A stretch of 64,000 nucleotides of DNA, from assembly GCA_035079385.1 (NCBI GenBank), contig JAVHKY010000067.1, positions 496,001-560,000 of the forward strand. The letters run 5' to 3'. How positions within the stretch are numbered: position 1 is the stretch's first letter; the number at the start of each line of letters is the position of its first letter. The notes below the pieces were generated by a model. That model was not told where the DNA came from. It did no database searches and saw only the letters and a list, made by a program, of their open reading frames with translations. The DNA is from Aspidiotus rigidus (taxonomy: Eukaryota; Arthropoda; Insecta; Hemiptera; Diaspididae). The translations under genes were made by a program, and so were the position numbers. This document shows, piece by piece, positions 1-10,202 of the stretch.

Positions 1-156
1 TACAACCACGTTTAAAACTATGACACCAAAAAAAAAAAAAAAAAAAAAAAGAACATTTTTGTTTTCCTTTATATTTTTATTTCATCTCAATTCTTTCACA
101 TGTATTTTGTTTTCAATTTTTCTACTTTATTAAGTACTAAGTTTTTGTAAAAGCAG

Positions 157-208
157 AACTATCTGCCGAGCAAATAGCCCTTAGCGCAGCTGCATTGCTC
201 GTAAAAAT

Positions 209-234
<26 letters not shown>
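157..234 (+). mobile_element. LINE 3' end with poly(A) tail
   Basis: A short segment beginning near GCCGAGCAAATAGCCC and ending TGCTCGTAAAAATAAA followed by a long A run. The same segment occurs at 1650-1742 and, in reverse complement, directly before the poly-T at 48413-48490, where it is joined to a recognisable LINE C-terminal coding region. I infer that this is the 3' untranslated end of that LINE family, severely 5' truncated. Confidence 0.5.
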
Positions 235-239
<5 letters not shown>

Positions 240-502
240 CTACTTTATTAGTTGCTCATACAAGAGTACTTTCGGGTGTTATCCCATCATTAGTTGTGTC
301 GCAACTGGAGAGCAAGGCCTTAACCATGAGTTCTGGAGAGACAAATCCACTCCTGGTCAGTGACGGTCATTCATCCAACCCCTAATCATAAAATAGGTGC
401 TCCCCTAAATTAGCGGGAATTGAAGTACATCCATAACTAAGCTATCACGTATTTTGCTAGAAGAGCTCGAAAATGTTCCATTCATAAATTCGACACCAAT
501 TA

Positions 503-1066
503 AGAGGCGATCTAAGAAACCGTATCTAAACTCGCATAGAATTTTTTTTTTTTGTATTTTCGAATGGAGGACAGTTTTTTATTGAGTCCAACAAAAAAAA
601 TTGTCCAAATCGGTTGAGAATTTACAGAGATGTGATCTTCCGAAGTTAAAACTTCAGATAAGTGGATTCTGAGAAAGTTACAAAAAAAACAACTGATGTT
701 CGTGACTGAAAATCTTCCTTTATTTATTTTTTGTATGACGTATCATTTTTTCTAGATTTTTCTCAAGTGAATTAATCATGTTTTCTGGATCGATTTTCAA
801 CGCTGAATATGATACTGTTAGCCGAATTTTTTTTATCGACTTATTTTTCTACAAATCAGCAGAAATAGGTCTCTTTCCTTACTATTAATAAAAAAGAAGT
901 ACGCCAAAAACGTGGGTGATGAAAATGTCAACTACGATACCTAAAAACACTTTTGTGTTTTGTAACAAAATCGCGAAAATGGATTCATCATCGTATACAT
1001 CATGTTTTTTGCTCTCCTGAAAAATTTTAATTAGCGAGTTTAGGTACGGTTTCTCAGATCGCCTCA
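503..1066. mobile_element. Foldback element with about 45-bp inverted arms
   Basis: The arm at 504-546 (GAGGCGATCTAAGAAACCGT onward) is matched in reverse complement at 1019-1065 with a few substitutions. The roughly 470-bp spacer has no convincing coding sequence. The structure is that of a small non-autonomous foldback or MITE; I saw no clear target-site duplication. Confidence 0.55.
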
Positions 1067-1649
1067 CCAAATACCTCTTTTTTTCATATAAATCATTCAA
1101 CTCAGGAGCCCAATGATTTTTTTTTTTTTTTTAAATGGAATATTGTAGTATTGTGCTATACATTTTTTTCACTTTGTCATAATTGTATTGAGATGTTTCA
1201 AGTCACATTCATATTATTTTTTCCAATTCCCTCAGATAACGAGATCTCTTATTGAGTTTTGGTTCCATTGCTCGTATTGAAATTTAAATTAAAATTTTCC
1301 TAGGTGTTAGGTATATATTTGGAGTTAAATCTTTTTATTTATTTGAGATTTATATAACTTCACTAAAATTTACACACACGACAAATACTAAAGAAAATTG
1401 TTTATAATATTAATGATTAAATACCAAACTTACCAATCTCTAAAATAACAGAAATCGATATGGATTCTTAATAAATTATATGAGCAACCTCATTTCACAT
1501 TTTTATTATTTATTCCAAATTTTTCTCATTCAGAACTTCTCAATTTTACAACCTCATATAGGTAACTTCTACTTTTAACATTAAACACCCTCAATCACAA
1601 GTTACCATTCATCCTCTGTCTCTTTTCAAGTGGTTGTAATCTAAATTCC

Positions 1650-1742
1650 ATCCAGCAAATAGCCTATAAGAGCAGCTGCAATGCTTGTGAAAGAAAGAAA
1701 AAAAAAACTTCAATTTTTTATATAAAAAAGGAAAGAAAAAAA
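1650..1742 (+). mobile_element. LINE 3' end fragment
   Basis: Second copy of the short LINE tail seen at 157-234 (AGCAAATAGCC then GAGCAGCTGCAATGCT), followed by an interrupted A-rich tail. Same orientation as the first copy. Confidence 0.4.
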
Positions 1743-2448
1743 AAGTACCAAAAATTGAATAATAACTCATCTTGAATTTTTTGAAGCTCTATTTATTCAC
1801 CAAATTCTATCTAAAACTAAAAATCGCAGTCACAATGGAAACCTCACAATTTTCTACTTCCTGAATTGACATCGGCTAGACCTAACGTTAGATTGAAAAT
1901 AACAGAACTCGACACTGATTTGGTATTTGTCCTCATTTCACAATTTAATTTTTTGTATTAAATTCTTTCCCTTCAAAAAATGTGATTTTCTATCTTGTAA
2001 AAAAATACACCAGTAGTAGAATAAATAAATAAAAATGAAGATTAAAAAAAAATCTGGGAAGGACAATGTTTGAAATTGCATATTTTTTTTTTTTTTTTTT
2101 ACGTGGTAAAACATTATGGTCCCTAGATACTCATCAAATAGTTTCGAGCATTTTACAACCAGCGTTTTATTATTGAAATTTAAAGTTTTTCAGACCAAAA
2201 ACGATAGAAGGAGAGCTCAACAAGACAGTGCACTAAAATTTGAAAACTTCATTTTTTAAAGGTTTGGTTCTACTGTACGATCCTATACATTTTGTTTTAT
2301 TTGACGGCAGAGTCTTCAGAATATGATGTTTTTGAAAAACAACAGAATTTAACGGTAATTGCCAGAAACTTTGTTTTATGTTTTTTAAAATTTTTCTCAT
2401 TCACAAATTCTAATATTTTCTTTGGCGAGAGAGAGGGAGAAAACGACG
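1743..2448. other. AT-rich non-coding DNA, nothing recognised
   Basis: Simple A and T runs only. No open reading frame, repeat family or structured motif that I can support. It lies 3' of the VWC gene's last exon (that gene is on the minus strand). Confidence 0.4.
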
Positions 2449-2639
2449 GCTTCCTTAACGAAGTTAAACGAGGAACGCAGGGAACCTGTTTCATGAGTCA
2501 AATAGGATTTGGTATTGAAAATTCAAGGAAGCCTAGACCTAGATAAAGCTAGTATAAAGAAGGCCTAGACGTAAAATAAGCCTAGTATAATGTAGTTTGA
2601 AAGTCCAAGTTTTTCTCAAATCTCGAGCTATTTATGATA

Positions 2640-2930
2640 GGAGGGAGACTTGGGAAAATTTGTCCCCTATCATATATAGCTCGAGAGTCAAAAGTTTTCC
2701 AAGTCCCTCTTCTATCATATATAGCTTCAGATTCGAAATTTTTTCCAAGTCCCCTCTCCTATCATATATGGCTCGAGAGTCGAAATTTTTCCAAGTCCCC
2801 CTGCTATCATATATAGCTCGAGAGTCGAAATTTTTCCAAGTCCCCCTCCTATCAGATATAGCTCGAGACTCGAAATTTTTCTAAATCTTCGAAGTCCCCC
2901 TCCTATCATATATAGCTCGAGAGTCGAAAT
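2640..2930 (-). repeat. 45-bp satellite, reverse-oriented block
   Basis: About six tandem units reading AGTCCCCCTCCTATCATATA then TAGCTCGAGAGTCGAAATTT; this is the reverse complement of the unit that follows at 3000-3893. Because 45 is a multiple of three, units stay open in several frames and give spurious 15-residue periodic ORFs. Confidence 0.85.
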
Positions 2931-2999
2931 TTTAACAGGGAACCTGTTTTATGGGGGGCTATTTGAGAAATCTGCCGTCCGCCGTGCGCCGTCCAGCGA

Positions 3000-3893
3000 A
3001 AAACTTGGAAAAATTCCGACCCTCGAGCCATATATGATAGGAGAGGGACTTAGAAAAATTTCGACTCTCAAGCTATATATGATAGGAGGGGGACTTGGAA
3101 AAAATTTCGACTCTCGAGCTATAGATGATAGGAGGGGAACTTGGAAAAATTTCGACTCTCGAGCCATATATGATAGAAGAGGGACTTGGAAAAATTTCGA
3201 CTCTCGAGCCATATATGATAGAAGGGGGACTTAGAAAAATTTCGACTCTCGAGCCATATATGATAGGAGAGGGACTTAGAAAAATTTCGACTCTCGAGCT
3301 ATATATGATAGGAGGGGAACTTAGAAAAATTTCGACTCTCGAGCTATAGATGATAGGAGGGGGACTTAGAAAAATTTCGACTCTCGAGCTATAGATGATA
3401 GGAGGGGAACTTGGAAAAATTTCGACTCTCGAGCCATATATGATAGGAGAGGGACTTAGAAAAATTTCGACTCTCGAGCCATATATGATAGAAGGGGGAC
3501 TTAGAAAAATTTCGACTCTCGAGCTATATATGATAGAAGAGGGACTTGGAAAAATTTCGACTCTCGAGCCATATATGATAGAAGGGGGACTTAGAAAAAT
3601 TTCGACTCTCGAGCCATATATGATAGGAGAGGGACTTAGAAAAATTTCGACTCTCGAGCTATATATGATAGGAGGGGAACTTAGAAAAATTTCGACTCTC
3701 GAGCTATATATGATAGAAGGGGGACTTAGAAAAATTTCGACTCTCGAGCCATATATGATAGGAGAGGGACTTAGAAAAATTTCGACTCTCGAGCTATATA
3801 TGATAGAAGGGGGACTTGGAAAAATTTCGACTGTCGAGCTATATATGATAGGAGAGGGACTTAGAAAAAATTCGACTGTCGAGCTATATATGA
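3000..3893 (+). repeat. 45-bp satellite, main array (about 20 units)
   Basis: Tandem units of ACTCTCGAGCTATATATGAT followed by AGGAGGGGGACTTAGAAAAATTTCG. The period is 45 bp. Variants at the CTATATATGA/CCATATATGA and GGAGGGG/GAAGGGG positions define higher-order patterns of several units. The long open frame at 3395-3898 is a product of this periodicity, not a gene. Confidence 0.92.
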
Positions 3894-3996
3894 TCTAGGC
3901 TTCCTTGAATTTTCAATACCAAATCTCATTCGAATCATAAAACAGGTTCCCTGCGTTCCTCGTTTAACTTCGTTAAGGAAGCCGTAATTTTTTCTT

Positions 3997-4640
3997 AGTC
4001 CCTCTATCATATATGGCTCGAGGGTCGAAATTTTAACAGGGAACCTGTTTTATGGGGGGCTATTTGAGAAATCTGCCGTCCGCCGTGCGCCGTCCAGCGA
4101 AAAACTTAGAAAAATTTCGACCCTCGAGCCATATATGATAGGAGAGGGACTTAGAAAAATTTCGACTCTCGAGCTATAGATGATAGGAGGGGAACTTAGA
4201 AAAATTTCGACTCTCGAGCTATATATGATAGGAGGGGGACTTAGAAAAAATTTCGACTCTCGAGCTATATATGATAGGAGGGGGACTTAGAAAAATTTCG
4301 ACTCTCGAGCTATAGATGATAGGAGGGGGACTTAAAAAAATTTCGACTCTCGAGCTATTTATGATAGGAGGGGGACTTGGAAAAATTTCGACTCTCGAGC
4401 TATATATGATAGAAGGGGGACTTAGAAAAATTTCGACTCTCGAGCTATATATGATAGAAGGGGGACTTGGAAAAATTTCGACTCTCGAGCTATATATGAT
4501 AGGAGGGGGACTTAGAAAAAATTTCGACTCTCGAGTCATATATGATAGGAGAGGGACTTGGAAAAATTTCGACTCTCGAGCTATATATGATAGGGGATAA
4601 ATTTTCCCAAGTCTCCCTCCTATCATAAATAGCTCGAGAT
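3997..4640 (+). repeat. 45-bp satellite with internal core segment
   Basis: A few units, then a copy of the GC-richer core (4033-4105: CAGGGAACCTG, then GCCGTCCGCCGTGCGCCG), then about eleven plus-oriented units. The last units (4590-4640) flip to reverse orientation, forming a short palindrome. Confidence 0.85.
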
Positions 4641-4899
4641 TTTTTTTTGTTTTTGTTTTTCTTTGTTCAAGCTTAGCATAAAACTAGTACATGAGAAGAG
4701 GATGGACGCAGAATCAGGAATTACGTAGGGATTTAGACGGATCTTTTCTTCATTTACTTCAGGTCTAGTAAATTGAGTAAGTATAGGTCTAACATAATGC
4801 TAATACTCCCTATAAGCCGAGATAAACACAAACTAGAGGGTAGGTATCTTCCACAAGTAAAACATATCCTGAATTCTCCTGATCGTTTCCAGCTGAATT

Positions 4900-5170
4900 T
4901 TAACAGGGAACCTGTAGTATGGGGGGCTTTTTGAGAAATTTGTCGCGCGCCATCCAACAAAAAACAGAAAAATGTCGACTCTCGAGCAATATATGATAGG
5001 AAGGGGACTCGGAAAAAATTTCGACTCTTGAGCTATATATGATAGGAGGGGGACTTAGAAAAATTTCGACTCTCGAGCCATGTATGATAGGAATTTTTCT
5101 AATTCCCCCTTCTATCATATATGGAGCCTCGAGAATCCAAATTTATACAAGTCCCTCTCCTAGCTCGAGA
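4900..5170 (+). repeat. Core segment plus degenerate 45-bp satellite
   Basis: Another copy of the CAGGGAACCTG core with a diverged GTCGCGCGCCATCCAACA stretch at 4904-4968, followed by three or four decayed satellite units, the last one or two in reverse orientation. Confidence 0.75.
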
Positions 5171-5253
5171 TTCGAGAAAAATTTAGACTCTCAAACTATA
5201 TTATACTAGGCTTATAGTAGGTCTACGCCCTCTTTATACTAGCTTCATCTAAG

Positions 5254-5344
5254 TCTAGGCTTCCTTGAATTTTCAATACCATATTCCATTTGACTCATAA
5301 AACAGGTTCCCTGTGTTTCTCGTTTAACTTCGTTAAGGAAGCCG
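5254..5344 (-). repeat. Third copy of the satellite element terminus
   Basis: Same sequence as 3895-3984 (AGGCTTCCTTGAATTTTCAA through AACTTCGTTAAGGAAGCC) with scattered substitutions, in the same orientation. It closes the satellite-rich block on the right. Confidence 0.7.
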
Positions 5345-5389
5345 TCGTTTTTCTTGTAGGTCTCCGCCTCCAGAACGAATACAGAAAAT

Positions 5390-6480
5390 GACCCTCCGAC
5401 CCCGGTTGCCTCCAGTGGACTCGTTTGGAGGCGCCTTGTGACCTCCAAAGTGTTTCTTCGGAGGCACCTCCAAGTGCATTTAGCTCAATTACTGAAATTT
5501 GAGAAAAAAATGCCTCCAGGGACAGTGTCGGAGAAGCCTCCAGAGGCGCTTTTGGAGACGCCTCCGGAGGCACTCGTAACGTTTATCAGTGTGACCAGAT
5601 GTAGCACATTGGCCTATCAGTGTTGTCAGATGACAGATGATACTCAGGAGGTGTGTTAAAAACTTTGGTTTTTATTTGAACCGAGCCGCATCAAGGCCAA
5701 ATTTTAAGGGGCGCAAAATTCTGTCCAAAAAAATAATCATAAAACAAAAATAACGAAAACGAAGAAAAATCGAAACAAAGAGACGAAAAACAAAATGAAT
5801 TCGAGAAAATAATACTCCTAAAAAGTAAGAACTATGCTTCTCTATTGTACGTTTGAATTTTGTGAGAACTTTCATGGCATAATTTACATTCGTACAGTAC
5901 AGATGAGAAGGTCGAGTGAGAAGAATTTTTATTCATGTGATTTTGCTATGCTTGTCTCATCTCAAACGGTTAGCAACTGATGGCCAAAAATGTGATTTTT
6001 TTGAAAAATGGTCTAAAAAATGCATTAAAGGTGAGGGCGCGAAAAAAATAGCCTAGAGCACAAAAAAACTTAATGCGGCTCTGAAAGTGGCTGAATGAGG
6101 TTTCAAGGAATAGAATACTGTTGGAAAAAAAATACCCCCGAAAGAGTCCTTGGAGCCACCTCCAAGCTTCTAGGTGGAAGCAGCGTATTTCCGGAGGCGC
6201 AAAAAGGATACTGAGAAGGGAGATTAAACTATGCAAACCACTTATGGATAACCATAACTTGGGAGAACGTATTCGTATATTTCCGGAGGCAATATGCTCC
6301 AGCCCCCAACACCTTAGTTTAAATCCTCACTATAGTACCCTGGAGGCACTATGGAAGTAGCTTCAGATACTTCCGAAACGGTCCTTGGAGGCACCTCCAA
6401 GCCACCGGTGAGCCTTCAAAAATTCAACTAGCCTCCACCTCCAGTGAGGCGGAGGTAAAGAGCCTCCATCCTCCAACACT
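5390..6480. repeat. Degenerate GGAGGC/GCCTCC-rich repeat region
   Basis: Many short interspersed motifs such as GCCTCCGGAGGCAC and TGGAGGCACCTCCAAG, often palindromic, concentrated at 5390-5600 and 6135-6480 with AT-rich sequence between. Open frames here have low-complexity Pro/Glu/Ala translations in several frames and are not convincing genes. Confidence 0.55.
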
Positions 6481-6639
6481 CTTGCTTAACAACGTAGCGC
6501 TGCGCCGCTGCTAGCCACAGCGTATTCTTACTTTTGGCTTAGCGGAAAAGTTATTATTGCCCACGTACGCTCGCAGCTCTCGCGGATTCTGTATCGCAGC
6601 ATAAATTCATTATTATGCAGCGGAACGCCGCGAAAATTG

Positions 6640-7110
6640 ATGATTTTTGTCAGAAGGGAGAGGCGTCTTATGTATCAATAAAAATGTCTCGACGAGACGA
6701 ATCCAACTAGCGTCCACCCCCGACCCTAGGTATAAAGTTCAGCGTTTTATCTCAAAAAAATGTATAATAATAACCCGAACATCGACTTCCTATAGGTGGA
6801 AAGATGCATCTCCACGAGACGAATCCAACTCAACCTAAGTAAGATCTTTACTCTAGCTCTAAAATTCAGCGCTTTATCGGCGAAAACCCAAGAACTGACT
6901 CAAACATGGACTTCCTATGGGTGGAAAGATACTCGTACGTCTCGACAAGACGCATTTGGACTCAGGTAAGAACTCTCCAGTTCTCTGAAATTCAGCGTTT
7001 AATGGCTAAAAACCGAGAAATGACCCAAACATTGACCTTCACGTCGGTGACAGACGCTTGTATAAATACTTGGAAGATTTTACTATCTATAAGCTTTCCC
7101 GAGTAGCTAT
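6640..7110 (+). repeat. About 126-bp tandem repeat, 3-4 degenerate copies
   Basis: The motif TTCAGCGTTTTAT recurs at about 6738, 6865 and 6991, each followed by a GACTTCCTATAGGTGGAAAG-type segment and a CGACGAGACGAATCCAACT-type segment. The spacing gives a 126-127 bp period. Confidence 0.7.
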
Positions 7111-7237
7111 TGGATAAGAATAAAAACCAGCCTTTTGCGCGGATAAATTGAGAGATTTCCACAGCTGACAGCGGTGACTGCAAAAATGAAATTCCCCATT
7201 CTAACTACACCTATTTGTCGCGCGTTGTTTGTTTTAT

Positions 7238-7252
7238 TAGCGGGGAACCCGC
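7238..7252. repeat. Near-palindromic GGGAACC core, left copy
   Basis: AGCGGGGAACCCGCT here is found in reverse complement at about 10188-10202, on the other side of the satellite plus long-TIR block, and again beside the MITE at 57101-57115. It resembles the AACAGGGAACCTGTT core of the satellite elements at 2935, 4033 and 4904. Confidence 0.55.
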
Positions 7253-7317
7253 TATCCATTTTGTTAGGAGATTACATCCTCAGAAAACGTCCGCGTCCGC
7301 AGGTTAGGTTAGGTTAC

Positions 7318-7585
7318 GGGACTTAGAAGAATTTCGAGTCTCGAGCTATATATGATAGGAGGGGGACTTGGAAGAATTTCAAGTCTCGAGCTATATATAA
7401 TAGGGGGGGGGGGGGGACTTGGAAGAATTTTGACTTTCGAGCTACCGTCCGCCGTCCAACCGAAAACTTGGAAAAATTTTGAGACTCGAGCTATATATGA
7501 TAGGAGGGGGACTTAGAAGAATTTCAAGTCTTGAGATATATATGATAGGAGGGGGACTTAGAAGAATTTCGAGTCTTGAGATATA
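7318..7585 (+). repeat. 45-bp satellite, left flank of long-TIR element
   Basis: Four to five diverged 45-bp units (CTCGAGCTATATATGATAGG type, with GAAGAATTTC instead of GAAAAATTTC), interrupted by a G run near 7406 and a core fragment near 7440. The array continues on the far side of the element at 10043, showing that the element inserted inside it. Confidence 0.8.
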
Positions 7586-7829
7586 CAGGGTGGGACAGAA
7601 AGATGTTACCAGTTGAATGAGAGTTTGCATTAAATCTGTCGTAGTGCGAAAACGCAAAACTTTAGACGTATAGTTTGAATGTACGAATTTTATATCTCAA
7701 TTTTATCTTTAATTTGAGCCATATTTCAAGTTTCTACGACTTTTCTGAGCCGAGTTATGGACCAAAATGTGTCGAAATTTCACAGCGGGGGTTCCCAAAG
7801 TTGTGAATTATCAAAAAACAATTTTCCTG

Positions 7830-8520
7830 ATTGAAAGAATGGTGTAATCTTCAAAGTGTTCCACGGTCCTAGAGTAAAATTTAGCGTTGAATCTGAATAA
7901 AATTGTTAGAAAATTCTGCGAAGCATCAAAATGGGTTTATGGGCCCAAAAAGGGTCAACATTTTTCCAAAATGATGAAATTGCCTAATCTCCAAAGTGTT
8001 CCCCGATCCTGGAGTAAAATTTAGCGCTGAATCTGAATAAAATTGTTAAAAAATTCTGCGAAGTATCAAAATGGGTTTATGGGCCCAAAAAGGGTCAACA
8101 TTTTCCCAAAATGATGAAATTGCCTAATCTCCAATGTGTTCCCCAATCCTTGAGTAAAATTTAGCGTTGAATCTGAATAAAATTGTTAGAAAATTCTGCG
8201 AAGCATCAAAATGGGTTTATGGGCCCAAAAAGGGTCAAAATTTTCCCAAAATGATAAAATTGCCTAATCTCCAATGTGTTTCCCAATCTTGGAGTAAAAT
8301 TTAGCACTGAATTTGAATAAAATCATTAAAAAATTCTGCGAAGCACCAAAATGCGTTTATGGGCCCAAAAAGGGTCAAAATATCTCCAACATGATAAAAT
8401 CGCCTAATCTTCGGAGTTTTTCTTGATTCTAAGATGAAATTTAGTGCTGAACCTGAATAAAATTGTCGAAAAATTCTGCGAAGCACCAAAATAGGTTTAT
8501 GGGCCCAAAAACGATCACAA
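7830..8520 (+). repeat. 140-bp tandem array (about five units)
   Basis: The string AAATTCTGCGAAGCA or a close variant recurs at 7911, 8051, 8191, 8331 and 8471, exactly 140 bp apart. Each unit contains GGTTTATGGGCCCAAAAA. It is the left subterminal array of the long-TIR element; an inverted, more decayed counterpart lies at 9455-9740. Confidence 0.9.
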
Positions 8521-8554
8521 TTTTACCAATTTGGAAAATCGCTTAGTCTTACAA

Positions 8555-9445
8555 TTTCATTTGGTTCTCATAGAAATCGAGCTTCACGAGAACAAAGATT
8601 TCGCTGTTTCATGCAAAGGAAGGTATGATACCGCAAAGCTGGTCTTCTGTTGCGTGCCTCCTATGAAAGTCCCACTTACGATTGAAGCAGTGCAAAAACT
8701 CCTAGATTCAGCCAATGGGAGGTATAATACCGCGAATTTGGTCTTGCTTGTGATGAGATATCAGCTACTGTTCAGTATTTGATAGAGACAGACGAATACC
8801 CGGAATTGCTCGGGGCTTCACCCACTGAAGGGATTGCGGTGAGAGAACGGATAGAGCCCCCTATTTCATAGAGACGGGCAAATTCACCAAAAATCTTGTA
8901 GTTTTAGACACAGGAGGTAAGGTTACGGTGAAGCCTGTTTTCGGTCATGAGCTTGCGGTGGCAGACCGGGTAGGACCCCCTGTTCAATAGAGGCGGATAA
9001 ATCCGAAAAATTTCCCGTGGAGACCCGCAAAGTAGGGAAGGGTACTAGGAAGATTGTTGTCTGCCATGAGCTTGCGGTGAGAGACCAGTCGGAGCCCTGT
9101 GTTTGATCTAATTGGGTGAGTACGTGAACATTCTCGTTGTTTCAGGCAATGGTGAAAAACTTACCGCGAAGATCGTGTTCCAGTGTGACCTCGCAAGGAG
9201 AGAACTGTAACGGCTCCGTTTTATCTAGGAAATGAATTCAAGAAAATTCTCGTTTCCTCAGCCAGTGCAGGAAAGGATATCCCCAGACCATTGTTCGTCA
9301 AGCTTGCCGTGGGAGAACAATCAAGGCCCTGTGTTCGATAAGGTAGCGGATGCGAGAAAATTCTCGTACGTTTGCGCGAGGGAAGGAATGATACTGTCAA
9401 GCTCGTCGTTTGTCATGAGCTCGCGGTGAGAGAACGATCAAAGCA
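8555..9445. repeat. Central degenerate repeats of the long-TIR element
   Basis: Recurring motifs such as CATGAGCTTGCGGTG (about 8948, 9065, and a variant at 9415) and GGTATGATACCGC with a period of roughly 100-117 bp. Related sequence forms the centre of the second long-TIR element (23760-25300). There is no long open frame and no recognisable protein. Confidence 0.6.
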
Positions 9446-10042
9446 TTTTTTTCGGACTCAGCGCGAAATTCCACTTAAAAATCGAATTAGGTACAATTCA
9501 AAAGTTTGAGCGATTTTCCACCTTGGGGAAATTTTGACCCTTTTTGGGCCCATTAACTCATTTCGGTGCTTCGAAGAATTTTTTAAATATTTTTTCGGAC
9601 TCAGCGCGAAATTCCACCTAAAAATTGATTTACAATTCAAAAGTGTGAACGATTTTTCACCTTTGGCGAAATTTGAACCCTTTTTGGTCCCATTAACCCA
9701 TTTTGGTGCTTCTTAGGGTTTTGTTACAATCTTTTTCGTTTTCCCCGTCCAAATTCACTTAGAATTATTAAAATTTTCGAAATTCAGTTCAATACTGTAA
9801 ATTAATTAATTTTCAAGCCCTATTTTGGGAACCCTGACGATTTGGTGAATTTTCGGCACATTTTGGTCCATAACATGGCTCAGAAAAGTCGTAGAAACTT
9901 AAGGTATGGCTTAAATTGAAGATAAAATTGAGATAAAAAATTCGTAAAGTCAAACTATACGTCTAACGTTTTGCGTTTTCGCACTACGACAGTTTTAACG
10001 CAAACTCTCATTTAACTGGTAACATCTTTCTGCCCCACCCTG

Positions 10043-10105
10043 TATATGATAGGAGGGGGACTTAGAAGAATTTCGACTCTCGAGCTATATATGATAGGAG
10101 GGAAT
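10043..10105 (+). repeat. 45-bp satellite, right flank of long-TIR element
   Basis: Continuation of the array interrupted at 7585: TATATGATAGGAGGGGGACT and one further partial unit. Confidence 0.75.
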
Positions 10106-10202
10106 GTAGAATGATAATTTCGATTTGAATTATATGACAAGATTATCAACTCAGTTCCACACCACCTGAGAGGTCGAGTTAAGGAATCGCGGGTTCCCCG
10201 CT

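Larger units (their letters stand above)
2449..3984. mobile_element. Satellite-bearing element with about 90-bp terminal inverted repeats
   Basis: The left terminus (2449-2540) starts GGCTTCCTTAACGAAGTTAA and runs through GGGAACCTGTTTCATG to AATTCAAGGAAGCCTAGAC. The right terminus (3895-3984) is its reverse complement with few changes. Between them lie a block of the 45-bp satellite in minus orientation, a GC-richer core (2935-3010, AACAGGGAACCTGTT then GCCGTCCGCCGTGCGCCG) and a longer satellite block in plus orientation. No transposase is present. A third copy of the terminus at 5254-5344 in the same orientation as the right end suggests that the structure was extended by recombination or by a second insertion. 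Confidence 0.6.
7586..10042. mobile_element. 2.46-kb non-autonomous element with about 215-bp TIRs
   Basis: The termini CAGGGTGGGACAGAAAGATG and CATCTTTCTGCCCCACCCTG are inverted repeats that extend about 215 bp inward (7586-7800 against 9828-10042), including the shared stretch TTTCTACGACTTTTCTGAGC. Comparing the flanks with the intact satellite shows one extra TA, so the target duplication is TA, as in Tc1/mariner/IS630-type transposition. Inside are 140-bp repeats in plus orientation on the left, a centre of about 117-bp degenerate repeats, and 140-bp-type repeats in reverse orientation on the right, so the whole element has dyad symmetry. No transposase is recognisable. The relative at 21605-26664 has the same plan. 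Confidence 0.8.

Noticed and set aside
3395..3898. 167-codon open frame with a 15-residue period
   Set aside because: It is the translation of the 45-bp satellite; the opposite strand and other arrays give equally long frames. No start context or domain.
2640..4640. CRISPR-like regular repeats
   Set aside because: Units are contiguous without unique spacers and the context is eukaryotic; this is satellite DNA.
5295..5573. Pro/Glu/Ser-rich open frames in the GCCTCC region
   Set aside because: Open frames in several phases on both strands caused by the GGAGGC repeat; no homology that I recognise.
7305..7319. Three TTAGG units, the insect telomere repeat
   Set aside because: Too short to indicate telomeric DNA; such short runs are common in insect genomes.
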